A stretch of 11,668 nucleotides of DNA from CAUYUA01 sp963575675 (GTDB taxonomy: Bacteria; Pseudomonadota; Alphaproteobacteria; Azospirillales; Azospirillaceae). Location of the stretch: assembly GCA_963575675.1 (NCBI GenBank), contig CAUYUA010000005.1, forward strand, positions 1 through 11,668, given 5' to 3'. Position numbers and translations under genes: made by a program. Shown here piece by piece: positions 6,396-11,613 of the stretch (positions within the stretch are counted from its first letter, which is position 1; every line of letters begins with the position of its first letter). The notes beneath the pieces were generated by a model. That model did no database searches, was not told the origin of the DNA, and worked only from the letters and a program-made list of their open reading frames with translations.

Positions 6396-6498
6396 GGGGC
6401 GCATGGGGGACACGCGCGAGCGTGTGCCTTCAACCGATGATGGAGGTTCGCCAACCCCATGCGTCCCGCCGCCAGAACTTTGGCGAGTTCTCCGGCGG
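6396..6498 (+). other. Candidate structured RNA in the 5' region of the 6533 gene
   Basis: Three nested or adjacent stems can be read. The outer stem is GGGGCGCATGGGG (6396-6408) with CCCCATGCGTCCC (6455-6467), 13 pairs including one G-U. Inside is ACACGC-GCGA-GCGTGT (6410-6425), a 6-bp stem with a GNRA tetraloop, then AACC...GGTT (6432-6448). A third element, at 6466-6498, has CCGCCG and AGAACT pairing with AGTTCT and CGGCGG around a 6-base loop; it shares two bases with the outer stem, so the two may compete. GAATGTG-ATTAA-CGCATTC (6498-6516) follows as an imperfect dyad before the SD. The start codon is 35 bases past the last stem. A leader switch, attenuator or small RNA is possible. It is not a tRNA: it lacks T-loop and acceptor geometry. 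Confidence 0.45.
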
Positions 6499-6532
6499 AA
6501 TGTGATTAACGCATTCATCGGAGTTAAGAACC

Positions 6533-7237
6533 ATGCCTCAATCCCTACAGTCGAAATATGTCCGCGCTCAGGCGCGGGTGGACGAGATCATCGTCCAAAC
6601 CCGCCGCTGCGCCTCACCGTCGGACCAAGAGCGCCTCGCGCTACTGCTTTGGCATCGAGCGCGCCGGGATCAGTCGTTTTTAAACGACTTGGTCCGCATC
6701 GCCTGTCATCGCCTCGCCGAGCGGCTGGGGATGAGAAATCCCCACGGAATTCGCCAGATTATTTCCAAAAATAAGAAGGAATTGGAAGGGTTTGGAGGTT
6801 TCTCAGCGAAGCTGATAAACCCCACGACGCTTGGTGGTCGTCCAGGACGAGAGTTTTGGCTGAATGAGGGGCAAGCGCTGTGCGTGTGCATCCTCTCCCG
6901 CGCCCCGAATGCCTCTGCCGTGCGACAATCCGTTATTCGGGTCTATATGGAATGGCGACACAATCGAATGTCGACCGTTGGTGCGGATCGTTTGGCGTCG
7001 CTGGAATCGGAGGTTCAGGCGCTGCGAGAGCGGGAGGTGGTGCTCATAAAAGCTCTTCTCAATGCCAAACCGCGATGGGCAAAGGTTATTCGCTATCTGG
7101 GCATGGGGCTGGGTAAGAAAGAGATCGGCCGACTGTCCGGCTGCTCCGATCGGCGCATCCATGACGACGTCCAGCGCCTGACCGGACTCGGTCTGTTGCC
7201 GGAGAAGCCCCCGAAGCGGGAGGTTCTCCATGGATAG
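6533..7237 (+). CDS. Phage regulator: antirepressor-like domain plus C-terminal HTH
   Basis: A 234-residue protein. Residues 1-60 are helical. Residues 63-142 match the pattern of small phage antirepressor/Rha-like regulators: RLGMRNPHGIRQIISKN, then GRPGREFWLNEGQALCVCI (102-120), then SAVRQSVIRVYMEWR (128-142). Residues 150-172 form a short coiled coil (LASLESEVQALREREVVL). Residues 182-222 look like a helix-turn-helix in which KKEIGRLSGCSDRRIHDDVQ (195-214) is the core and RLTGLGLL follows. The combination suggests DNA binding with regulated partner contact, probably in the switch between early and middle expression; Mu has mor at about this place. ATG 6533, with GGAG at 6520-6523. A long structured leader precedes it. 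It is unrelated to Mor by eye. Confidence 0.7.
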   Translation: MPQSLQSKYVRAQARVDEIIVQTRRCASPSDQERLALLLWHRARRDQSFLNDLVRIACHRLAERLGMRNPHGIRQIISKNKKELEGFGGFSAKLINPTTLGGRPGREFWLNEGQALCVCILSRAPNASAVRQSVIRVYMEWRHNRMSTVGADRLASLESEVQALREREVVLIKALLNAKPRWAKVIRYLGMGLGKKEIGRLSGCSDRRIHDDVQRLTGLGLLPEKPPKREVLHG

Positions 7238-7313
7238 GCCCCGCACCATAAGAGACGTCATGGACGATCTGGACTATACCCGCCTCGCCGTCGAAGGGTT
7301 GTGGGGGATTTGA
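7230..7313 (+). CDS. Tiny ORF (27 residues) overlapping the regulator's end
   Basis: ATG 7230 overlaps the last codons of the 6533 gene in another frame (its stop is 7235-7237). GGGAGG at 7218-7223 is a well-placed SD. The product is about half charged (MDRPRTIRDVMDDLDYTRLA, then VEGLWGI). It is too short for family assignment. It may be a real small protein or a coupling peptide for the next ORF, since the TGA overlaps a TTG start (TTGA, 7310-7313). Confidence 0.35.
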   Translation: MDRPRTIRDVMDDLDYTRLAVEGLWGI

Positions 7314-7420
7314 TCGGTTCAGACCGCGAGGGCGACAGGTTGTGCGCCCTTATCGGCTGCATCGCCCATCGCCTTGCACGCCTCAGTGAAGAATTGAGCG
7401 GCCTTTTGCGACAATCCTAA
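7310..7420 (+). CDS. Tiny ORF (36 residues) before the terminator
   Basis: The open frame reads DRLCALIGCIAHRLARLSEE and then LSGLLRQS, a plausible amphipathic helix. I favour the TTG at 7310 because it overlaps the previous TGA (TTGA) and follows a G-run at 7302-7307. A GTG at 7301 would give 39 residues. It ends 14 bases before the A-run of the terminator stem, as a last gene of an operon would. The frame is the same as that of the 6533 gene after its stop, so a decayed C-terminal extension of that gene is an alternative. Confidence 0.35.
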   Translation: MIGSDREGDRLCALIGCIAHRLARLSEELSGLLRQS

Positions 7421-7434
7421 CATCCGAAACGCCT

Positions 7435-7477
7435 AAAAAAAAGGGGCGCGGCGAGCAATCGCCGCGCCCCTTTTTTT
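7435..7477. terminator. Strong bidirectional intrinsic terminator
   Basis: GGGGCGCGGCGA (7443-7454) pairs perfectly with TCGCCGCGCCCC (7459-7470) around a GCAA tetraloop. Eight A precede it (7435-7442) and seven T follow (7471-7477). It works on paper for both strands. It separates the early operon from the activator and lysis genes. Confidence 0.9.
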
Positions 7478-7527
7478 GGTTGATTTTTGCGCCACTGGTT
7501 GATTTTCCCGGCCTCGATCGATATTCT
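7477..7527 (+). promoter_or_regulatory. Sigma-70-like promoter with 11-base direct repeat
   Basis: TTGATT (7499-7504), a 17-base spacer, then TATTCT (7522-7527) make a fair promoter right after the terminator and before the Mor/C-like gene. The sequence TGGTTGATTTT occurs twice, at 7477-7487 and 7496-7506 (19 bases apart). The second copy covers the -35, so a regulator bound to both repeats would control it. Predicted RNA start is near 7534. Confidence 0.5.
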
Positions 7528-7554
7528 ATTGACGGGCGTTTTATGGGGAGACGC

Positions 7555-7923
7555 ATGTCGGATATCGAGTCCATGCCCCTGCCGGGAGTCCTGGGGGAGC
7601 TGGCGTGCGCGGGATATCGGCGCGCGGCGATCGCCTTGTGGACAGAGCGCGGCGGCGTCAGCATCAGCGTGCCGCGCTCTGCGCCCGGCAGTTTGCTGGC
7701 CCGCATCATCGGCGATGCGGCCGCCGCGTGGCTGGTGGCGCGCCACGCGGGATGCGAGGTCGATGTGCCCTCCGTCCGCAAGACCACGCTTAAAACAAAA
7801 ATTCTATCCGCTGATGGCGAAGGGACGCGGGCTTTGGCGCGGCGACTGGGCACCTCAGAGCGGGTGGTGCGGCTGACGCGACAGCGCGCGCGTCCGGACG
7901 ATGCGCAGGGCGTGCTGTTTTGA
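7555..7923 (+). CDS. Mor/C-family transcription activator
   Basis: A 122-residue protein of the Mu Mor/C activator type. The N-terminal part is LPGVLGELA followed by ARGAI-like helices, then GGVSISVPRS (33-42), the beta-strand dimer element seen as 'GG...YVP' in Mor. It continues as AAAWLVARHAGCEVDVPS. The C-terminal HTH is RALARRLGTSERVVRLTRQ (residues about 92-110). Mor and C activate middle and late promoters that lack a good -35; here the neighbour is the lysis cassette, so late or lysis control is likely. In Mu, C precedes lys, matching this order. Start: ATG 7555 with GGGGAG at 7545-7550 (short spacing). ATG 7543, four codons earlier and in frame, is possible. It is transcribed from the promoter at 7499-7527. 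Confidence 0.75.
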   Translation: MSDIESMPLPGVLGELACAGYRRAAIALWTERGGVSISVPRSAPGSLLARIIGDAAAAWLVARHAGCEVDVPSVRKTTLKTKILSADGEGTRALARRLGTSERVVRLTRQRARPDDAQGVLF

Positions 7924-7933
7924 CCTCTTTGCC

Positions 7934-8016
7934 GTGATCCCCCGGATCAGTATCCGGGGGACGGTCACACCGTAAAATCAATAAAATATCCCGACAACAG
8001 CAAGCGGAGTCGGGAT
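7934..8016 (+). promoter_or_regulatory. Activator/lysis intergenic region with two dyads
   Basis: First dyad: TCCCCCGGAT-CAGT-ATCCGGGGGA (7938-7961), 10 perfect pairs, with GTGA (7934-7937) and TCAC (7965-7968) able to pair outside a CGG bulge. No T-run follows. Then TAAAAT occurs at 7973-7978 and 7982-7987, both usable as -10 elements. Second dyad: ATCCCGAC (7988-7995) with GTCGGGAT (8009-8016), perfect 8-base arms. The CGGAG SD of the endolysin (8005-8009) falls in its loop and right arm. The first dyad is a candidate activator site or terminator for 7555; the second may tune endolysin translation. The roles are inference. Confidence 0.45.
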
Positions 8017-8018
8017 CA

Positions 8019-8618
8019 ATGCCTCCCCCTTTAAAAAATAAGATTTTTATTCCGAAGACCGGAAGCGGCCTCTTTGACCGCATCTTGCCTGCCGTGCTGC
8101 GACGAGAGGGGCTGGTCTTTGAAGACGATCCGCGCGACCCCGGCGGAGCGACAAAGTGGGGGATATCCCTGCGCTTTCTGAAAGGGCTGCCGGTCGCCGC
8201 CGGAGACTTGGACGGAGACGGCGATGTCGACGCGGATGATATCCGCAACGCCTCCCCTGAACAGCTTGTCGACATCTATTTTCGACAGATCTGGGCCCCG
8301 GCCCCGCACGTCGTCGGCGTGCATGACGACGTCGCCGCCGCGACTTTCGACGCCCGCGTCAATGTCGGCCCACGGCGCGCCGTGATCTTGATTCAGCGCG
8401 CCTTGGTCGCGATGGGGCACGCCATCGTTGTTGATGGCGTGTGCGGAAGCAAAACAATGACGGCGCTGCGCGCGGCGCCAGTCGATCCATTTTTAGAAGC
8501 GCTTTGCATTCAGTGGCGGGCTTTCTACCGCCGCTTGGCGGAGGAAGAGCCGAAGTTGGGCTGCTACCTCGAGGGGTGGCTGAATCGCGCTGAAGACGCC
8601 TGCGCAGGCATACAATAA
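8019..8618 (+). CDS. Phage endolysin, GH108 N-acetylmuramidase
   Basis: A 199-residue cell-wall hydrolase. The GH108 domain runs from about 15 to 95. The catalytic Glu is E30 in RREGLVF, where most members read EGG. It is followed by DDPRDPGGATKWGIS (36-50), the family signature 'DPxDPGGAT.(W/Y)GI'. A putative peptidoglycan-binding domain (PG_binding_3 type) follows at about 100-190: FDARVNVGPRRAV, and VVDGVCGSKTMTAL (137-150). Between them, DLDGDGDVDADDI (63-75) has the D-x-D-x-D-G look of a Ca2+-binding loop. No signal peptide or SAR segment is visible, so release to the wall would need the holin-like neighbour. ATG 8019 with CGGAG at 8005-8009. Mu has its lysozyme gene (lys) in the same place, although from a different fold family. 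Confidence 0.9.
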   Translation: MPPPLKNKIFIPKTGSGLFDRILPAVLRREGLVFEDDPRDPGGATKWGISLRFLKGLPVAAGDLDGDGDVDADDIRNASPEQLVDIYFRQIWAPAPHVVGVHDDVAAATFDARVNVGPRRAVILIQRALVAMGHAIVVDGVCGSKTMTALRAAPVDPFLEALCIQWRAFYRRLAEEEPKLGCYLEGWLNRAEDACAGIQ

Positions 8619-8637
8619 CACCCGAATGGAGGAAAAA

Positions 8638-9114
8638 TTGACTCTTAACGATTTTATGTCGGATCGTCGAGCGCAGCTTATGACGGCGGGCGCTGTGGGC
8701 GTCGCCGTCGGGCTGGCGCTGGCGGGAGGCGCTCAGGCGGACGCCGCGCTGGCGATCATCCGAGATGGCGTCGGGACCATCGTCGCAGCGGCGGTCGCCG
8801 TGATCGGCCTGCCCACCGGCGCGCGGGCGCTGAGCGCATATCAGGCGGCTGGAGAGCAGCGGGCGGTGGTCGAGGCTCGCGCGGCGCTTCAGCTCGCGCT
8901 GCCGCGCGCCGTCGCTTACGCGGAGGACTGCTTGCAGGCCACTCGTCAGGCGGGGTCGAGCGGCGACGAGCCCTTGGACGACCAGATGACTATCCGCGAG
9001 TGCGGGCGCGTCTACTGCCGCCAGCAGCTACCCGACGCGGTGGGGACGCTCGGTTTAAGTGACGAGCAGATGGGATCCCTTGTTTACGCCGAGTGGCTGC
9101 GCCGAAAGGCGTAA
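8638..9114 (+). CDS. Holin-like membrane protein
   Basis: A 158-residue protein. I start it at TTG 8638 because GGAGG (8628-8632) lies 5 bases upstream; the in-frame ATG at 8626 overlaps that SD and has none of its own. Two hydrophobic segments follow a short charged N-terminus: about 14-34 (LMTAGAVGVAVGLALAGGAQ) and 44-63 (GVGTIVAAAVAVIGLPTGAR). A cytosolic helical tail of about 95 residues carries conserved-looking Cys (EDCLQ, RECGRVYCRQ). Position directly after the endolysin and two TM segments suggest a holin or holin-associated role. The long tail is unusual for a simple holin, so a phage membrane protein of other function is possible. No family is named with confidence. Confidence 0.6.
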   Translation: MTLNDFMSDRRAQLMTAGAVGVAVGLALAGGAQADAALAIIRDGVGTIVAAAVAVIGLPTGARALSAYQAAGEQRAVVEARAALQLALPRAVAYAEDCLQATRQAGSSGDEPLDDQMTIRECGRVYCRQQLPDAVGTLGLSDEQMGSLVYAEWLRRKA

Positions 9115-9125
9115 GTCGAAATAAT

Positions 9126-9188
9126 CTATAATAATTGCGGAGGTGAATAATATGGAACATATAGCGTCAACTCCGCAATTTATTATAG
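9126..9188 (+). promoter_or_regulatory. 17-bp stem that sequesters the SD of the 9152 gene
   Basis: CTATAATAATTGCGGAG (9126-9142) pairs with CTCCGCAATTTATTATAG (9171-9188): 17 pairs with one bulged T at 9181. The SD GGAGG (9139-9143) is almost entirely in the stem, and the ATG (9152) is in the 28-base loop. As mRNA this should hold back ribosome entry unless it is melted, for example by a helper protein or by translation arriving from the 8638 gene, which stops 11 bases before the stem. Confidence 0.7.
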
Positions 9189-9451
9189 CCGGGGTCTCCG
9201 TCTTGGGCTTCGTCGGCGCGATCGGCGGCGGCGTGTGCTGGTTTCTGAAGGTGATCCTGGACCGCAGATATGTCACACAGCAAGACCTGTTTTCGGCTGT
9301 AAAGCGGATGGACGAGGTCTTGATGGACCACATCAAAGACGAGCGAGAGTGGCGCAAAGTTCACGACATCGATCACCAAAAGACCGAAGTCCAGCTTCGG
9401 CGCATCCTGTGCCGGATGGAAGAGCTGATCGCGTCCCATGACGTGGTGTAA
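9152..9451 (+). CDS. DUF2730-like / Mu gp25-like one-TM protein
   Basis: A 99-residue protein. I use ATG 9152, eight bases after GGAGG; a GTG at 9143 overlaps the SD. One N-terminal membrane segment (about 10-34, IIAGVSVLGFVGAIGGGVCW) is followed by RRYVTQQDLFSAVKRMDEVL and a long charged helix likely to be a coiled coil (48-95). This plan fits DUF2730 proteins, the Mu gp25 relatives found between the lysis genes and the terminase genes, and the gene order here agrees. An i-spanin (Rz-like) reading is also possible from the same topology. No second nested ORF (Rz1) with a lipobox was seen. Its start region is folded into the hairpin at 9126-9188. The phage gene series stops here; an IS256 element begins within about 30 bases. 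Confidence 0.6.
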   Translation: MEHIASTPQFIIAGVSVLGFVGAIGGGVCWFLKVILDRRYVTQQDLFSAVKRMDEVLMDHIKDEREWRKVHDIDHQKTEVQLRRILCRMEELIASHDVV

Positions 9452-9480
9452 GAGCCGGCAGCCATCGCGGATTTTCGATA

Positions 9481-10350
9481 GGGTTCAGGCGCCGGTTGTC
9501 ACACTGCGGCAAGAGGCGGAAGTGCGTCAGGATTATCGCTCAACGACACGATAGTTTCCAGTGTCATGTAGCGACGCTGGATAGCCCATTCGTCGGTTTG
9601 CTCAAGAAGGATCGCTCCAGCCAAACGGAAGATTGCATCTTCGTTTGGAAATATTCCAACGACGTCTGTTCGACGCTTGATCTCTCCATTGAGGCGCTCT
9701 ATAGGATTCGTGGAATATATTTTTACCCAGTGCTCTTTTGGAAAGGACATGAAAGCAAGAACATCCGTTTCTGAGACATCCATTATTTCTGCAAGCTTTC
9801 GAAATTTCGGACGTAAATTATCTGATACTTTTCTCCATTGCTCACTTGCGGCCTTGGCGTCTCCCTGAGCGAACGCCGTGCGAATCATCGCGGCAACCAT
9901 GGGGCGTTGATCTTTGTCGGAAACGTGAGAAAGAGCATTGCGCATAAAATGAACGCGGCAACGCTGCCAAGATGCCTGTAAGGTTTTGGCCGCAGCCGCT
10001 TTGATCCCCTCATGACAATCGGAGATAACCAGCTTGACGCCACGCAAGCCGCGTCGCGTAAGAGTGCGCAAGAAGCCTGTCCAAAAGACTTCGGCTTCCG
10101 ACATGCCGATGGCCATGCCCAGAACCTCGCGTCGGCCGTCGGTGTTAACTGCCACAGCGATTATTACGGCAACAGAAACGATGTGACCGGCTTCTCTCAC
10201 CTTGATATAGGTTGCGTCAAGCCAAAGATACGGCCATTCCCCTTCAATCGGACGGTTGAGAAAAGCACCGACGCGCACGTCAATATCGGCGCACAAGCGC
10301 GACACTTGGCTTCTTGAGATGCCTGTCATGCCCATTGCTTGGACAAGGTT
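9481..10350 (-). mobile_element. IS256-family element, right part only
   Basis: This is the 3' part of an IS256-family insertion sequence. The exact outer end is not proven; GGGTTCAGGCGCCGG starting at 9481 is my best guess for the terminal repeat, because it lies just outside the transposase stop as in the family. The other end is missing: at 10350/10351 the element is cut by an IS3-family element, and what lies past that IS3 is not IS256. Confidence 0.65.
9499..10350 (-). pseudogene. IS256-family transposase, N-terminally truncated
   Basis: The frame is open from the IS3 junction (NLVQAMGMTGISRSQVSRLC) to the stop at 9499-9501, giving 283 codons. The family usually has about 400 residues, so roughly the first 110-120 are gone. 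Numbering from the internal Met at 10335, the catalytic triad is intact: D40 (WLDATYIK), D106 (LVISDCHEG) and E213 (NPIERLNGE). The zinc-like CRVHFMRN block (126-133) is also present. The loss of the N-terminal DNA-binding region should make it inactive. The missing part is not found on the far side of the IS3, so this is not a simple interruption. Confidence 0.9.
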
Positions 10351-10376
10351 TGAGGTGGTCCCGGAATCCCGGACAG
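10351..10376. repeat. IS3 left-hand terminal inverted repeat
   Basis: 26 bases identical to the reverse complement of 11588-11613. Similarity continues weakly inward, with a shared TGA and AAGCTTAG at slightly shifted positions. Confidence 0.95.
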
Positions 10377-10410
10377 AATGACCGCTTAGCTAAGCTTAGA
10401 TTGAGTATTT

Positions 10411-11268
10411 TTATGCGGCATCCTGTATATTTTCTGATATACTCTGGTATGCTTCATCCGGTGTTTTGTTGTTTAATGCTGCGTGAGGACGGTTGGCGTT
10501 ATAGAAATTTATCCATTGTCCAATCCCTTTCCTCGCTTCCCCACTTGTTTCGAAAGCATTAAGATAGACACATTCATACTTAACAGAACGCCACAGCCTT
10601 TCGATGAATACATTATCCATCCACCGACCTTTCCCATCCATTGATACAGAAATTCCATCACGAGTCAACACGCTAATAAAACTCAAGCTTGTAAACTGGC
10701 TCCCCTGATCCGTGTTGAATATTTCAGGCTTTCGATACTTAAGAAGCGCCTCTTCAAGAGCATCAATACAGAAGTCAACATCCATCGTATTTGACAATCT
10801 CCATGTAAGAACTTTGCGTGTCGCCCAGTCCATTATAGCAACAAGATAGAGAAAACCTCGTCGCATCGGAATATATGTGATGTCTGCGCACCAAACTTGA
10901 TTCGGTCGATCAATCTTCAAATCACGAAGCATATATGGAAATATCTTGTGCTCCGGATTTGAAAATGTCGTTCTTGGTTTTTGGTAAATTGCAACTAATC
11001 CCATTTTCTCCATTAGTCGACGGACGCGCTTGCGTCCAACATTGTATCCTTTTCGTTGTAAATCAATTACCATTCTTCGATTTCCATAAAATGGTGCAAC
11101 TAAAAATTGTTCATCAATCCGTCTCATGATTTCTAAATTTTCTGCTGTTTCTCCAACAGGTTTGTCGTAATAACGAGAGCGACTTATTGAAAGAAGCTCA
11201 CACTGTTTTATAACCGAAAGACGGTCATGCGTAGGATCGACCATTGATTGCCTCCGATCGCCGGTCAT
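10411..11268 (-). CDS. IS3-family transposase catalytic subunit (OrfB)
   Basis: A 285-residue DDE integrase-fold protein (rve type). The N-terminal HTH_21-like region is VIKQCELLSISRSRYYDKP, followed by YGNRRMVIDLQRKGYNVGRK (61-80). The catalytic residues are D129 (WCADITYI), D187 (NTDQGSQFTS) and E223 (VFIERLWRSVKYE), with exactly 35 residues between D187 and E223, the DD(35)E spacing. The C-terminal NANRPHAALNNKTPDEAY block (258-274) is typical of the family. Its ATG (11266-11268) overlaps the orfA stop as ATGA. Its frame is also open upstream to the slippery run at 11283-11292, so an OrfAB fusion by -1 frameshift is likely the active transposase. Full length and intact. Confidence 0.95.
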   Translation of the reverse strand: MTGDRRQSMVDPTHDRLSVIKQCELLSISRSRYYDKPVGETAENLEIMRRIDEQFLVAPFYGNRRMVIDLQRKGYNVGRKRVRRLMEKMGLVAIYQKPRTTFSNPEHKIFPYMLRDLKIDRPNQVWCADITYIPMRRGFLYLVAIMDWATRKVLTWRLSNTMDVDFCIDALEEALLKYRKPEIFNTDQGSQFTSLSFISVLTRDGISVSMDGKGRWMDNVFIERLWRSVKYECVYLNAFETSGEARKGIGQWINFYNANRPHAALNNKTPDEAYQSISENIQDAA

Positions 11269-11549
11269 CGACTGGAGGCTTTCTTTAAAAAATCTCGTTC
11301 TACTACCAGTTGACCAATCATAGCGTGTAACTTTTCAATCTCTCCATCTTGTGATGGAGTCGCCGTTTCTCCTTTGCTCGAAAATGTTCTCACCAGTCCA
11401 TCGATGGCTTGGCGTTTCCAATCGCTGATAAGTGTCTGATGAACTCCATGCTTCGACACCAATTGAGCGATTGTTAATTCTCCACGTAACGCTTCAAGCG
11501 CTACCTTGGCCTTAAAATCTGCGCTATAACGTTTCCGTTTTCCGCTCAT
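11265..11549 (-). CDS. IS3-family OrfA (HTH transposase subunit)
   Basis: A 94-residue protein of the Transposase_8 type. It has basic KRKRYSADFKAKVALEAL at the N-terminus, then an HTH in LTIAQLVSKHGVHQTLISDW (25-44) that binds the terminal repeats. A leucine-zipper-like helix (DGEIEKLHAMIGQLVVERDF, about 68-87) supports pairing with itself and OrfAB. ATG 11547-11549 follows AGGAG (11561-11557 on the - strand) with 7 bases of spacing. OrfA alone usually represses the element's own transcription. Confidence 0.95.
   Translation of the reverse strand: MSGKRKRYSADFKAKVALEALRGELTIAQLVSKHGVHQTLISDWKRQAIDGLVRTFSSKGETATPSQDGEIEKLHAMIGQLVVERDFLKKASSR
11283..11292 (-). other. Probable -1 frameshift site, orfA/orfB
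   Basis: On the - strand the codons GAT TTT TTA AAG (11294-11283) include two in-frame slippery heptamers, T TTT TTA and T TTA AAG. The -1 frame is open from there straight into orfB. This is the normal IS3-family way to make the OrfAB transposase. The SD and start of orfB at the ATGA overlap may allow separate OrfB as well. Confidence 0.65.
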
Positions 11550-11587
11550 CCGAACTCTCCTGAGTGATTCGACCTAAGCTTATCACC

Positions 11588-11613
11588 CTGTCCGGGATTC
11601 CGGGACCACCTCA
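11588..11613. repeat. IS3 terminal inverted repeat, orfA side
   Basis: Exact reverse complement of 10351-10376; it ends in CCACCTCA. This is the upstream end relative to the transposase genes. Confidence 0.95.

Larger units (their letters stand above)
10351..11613 (-). mobile_element. Complete IS3-family insertion sequence, 1263 bp
   Basis: It is bounded by perfect 26-base inverted repeats that begin TGAGGTGGTCCCGGAATCCC, at 10351-10376 and 11588-11613. It carries orfA and orfB in the usual overlapping order on the - strand. Its base composition is clearly AT-richer than the phage. No 3-5 base target duplication is visible (left flank AAGGTT, right flank GAGGGC). Flanks are from two different elements (IS256 and IS66). 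The element looks intact, so it is probably the most recent piece here. Confidence 0.92.

Noticed and set aside
6396..6467. tRNA-like cloverleaf, because of its length of 72 bases and a GGTTCGCC that recalls a T-arm
   Set aside because: There are 13 outer pairs rather than 7, no anticodon arm geometry and no proper T-stem pairing.
6394..6774. ORF of about 126 residues across the structured gap and the start of the 6533 gene
   Set aside because: It overlaps the real regulator by 240 bases, has no SD, and is Pro/Arg-rich with no family. The stems explain the region better, though I keep it as a refuting possibility.
7480..7554. Longer start (TTG 7480) for the Mor/C-like protein
   Set aside because: It would begin upstream of the predicted promoter's -35, directly after the terminator. 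Family alignment begins near the LPGVLGE segment, which ATG 7555 already includes.
8214..8245. Cellulosomal dockerin in the protein at 8019
   Set aside because: There is only a single loop motif, inside an otherwise standard GH108 endolysin; a dockerin has two such repeats.
8626..8637. ATG 8626 as start of the holin-like gene
   Set aside because: It overlaps the only SD (GGAGG at 8628-8632). The SD fits TTG 8638.
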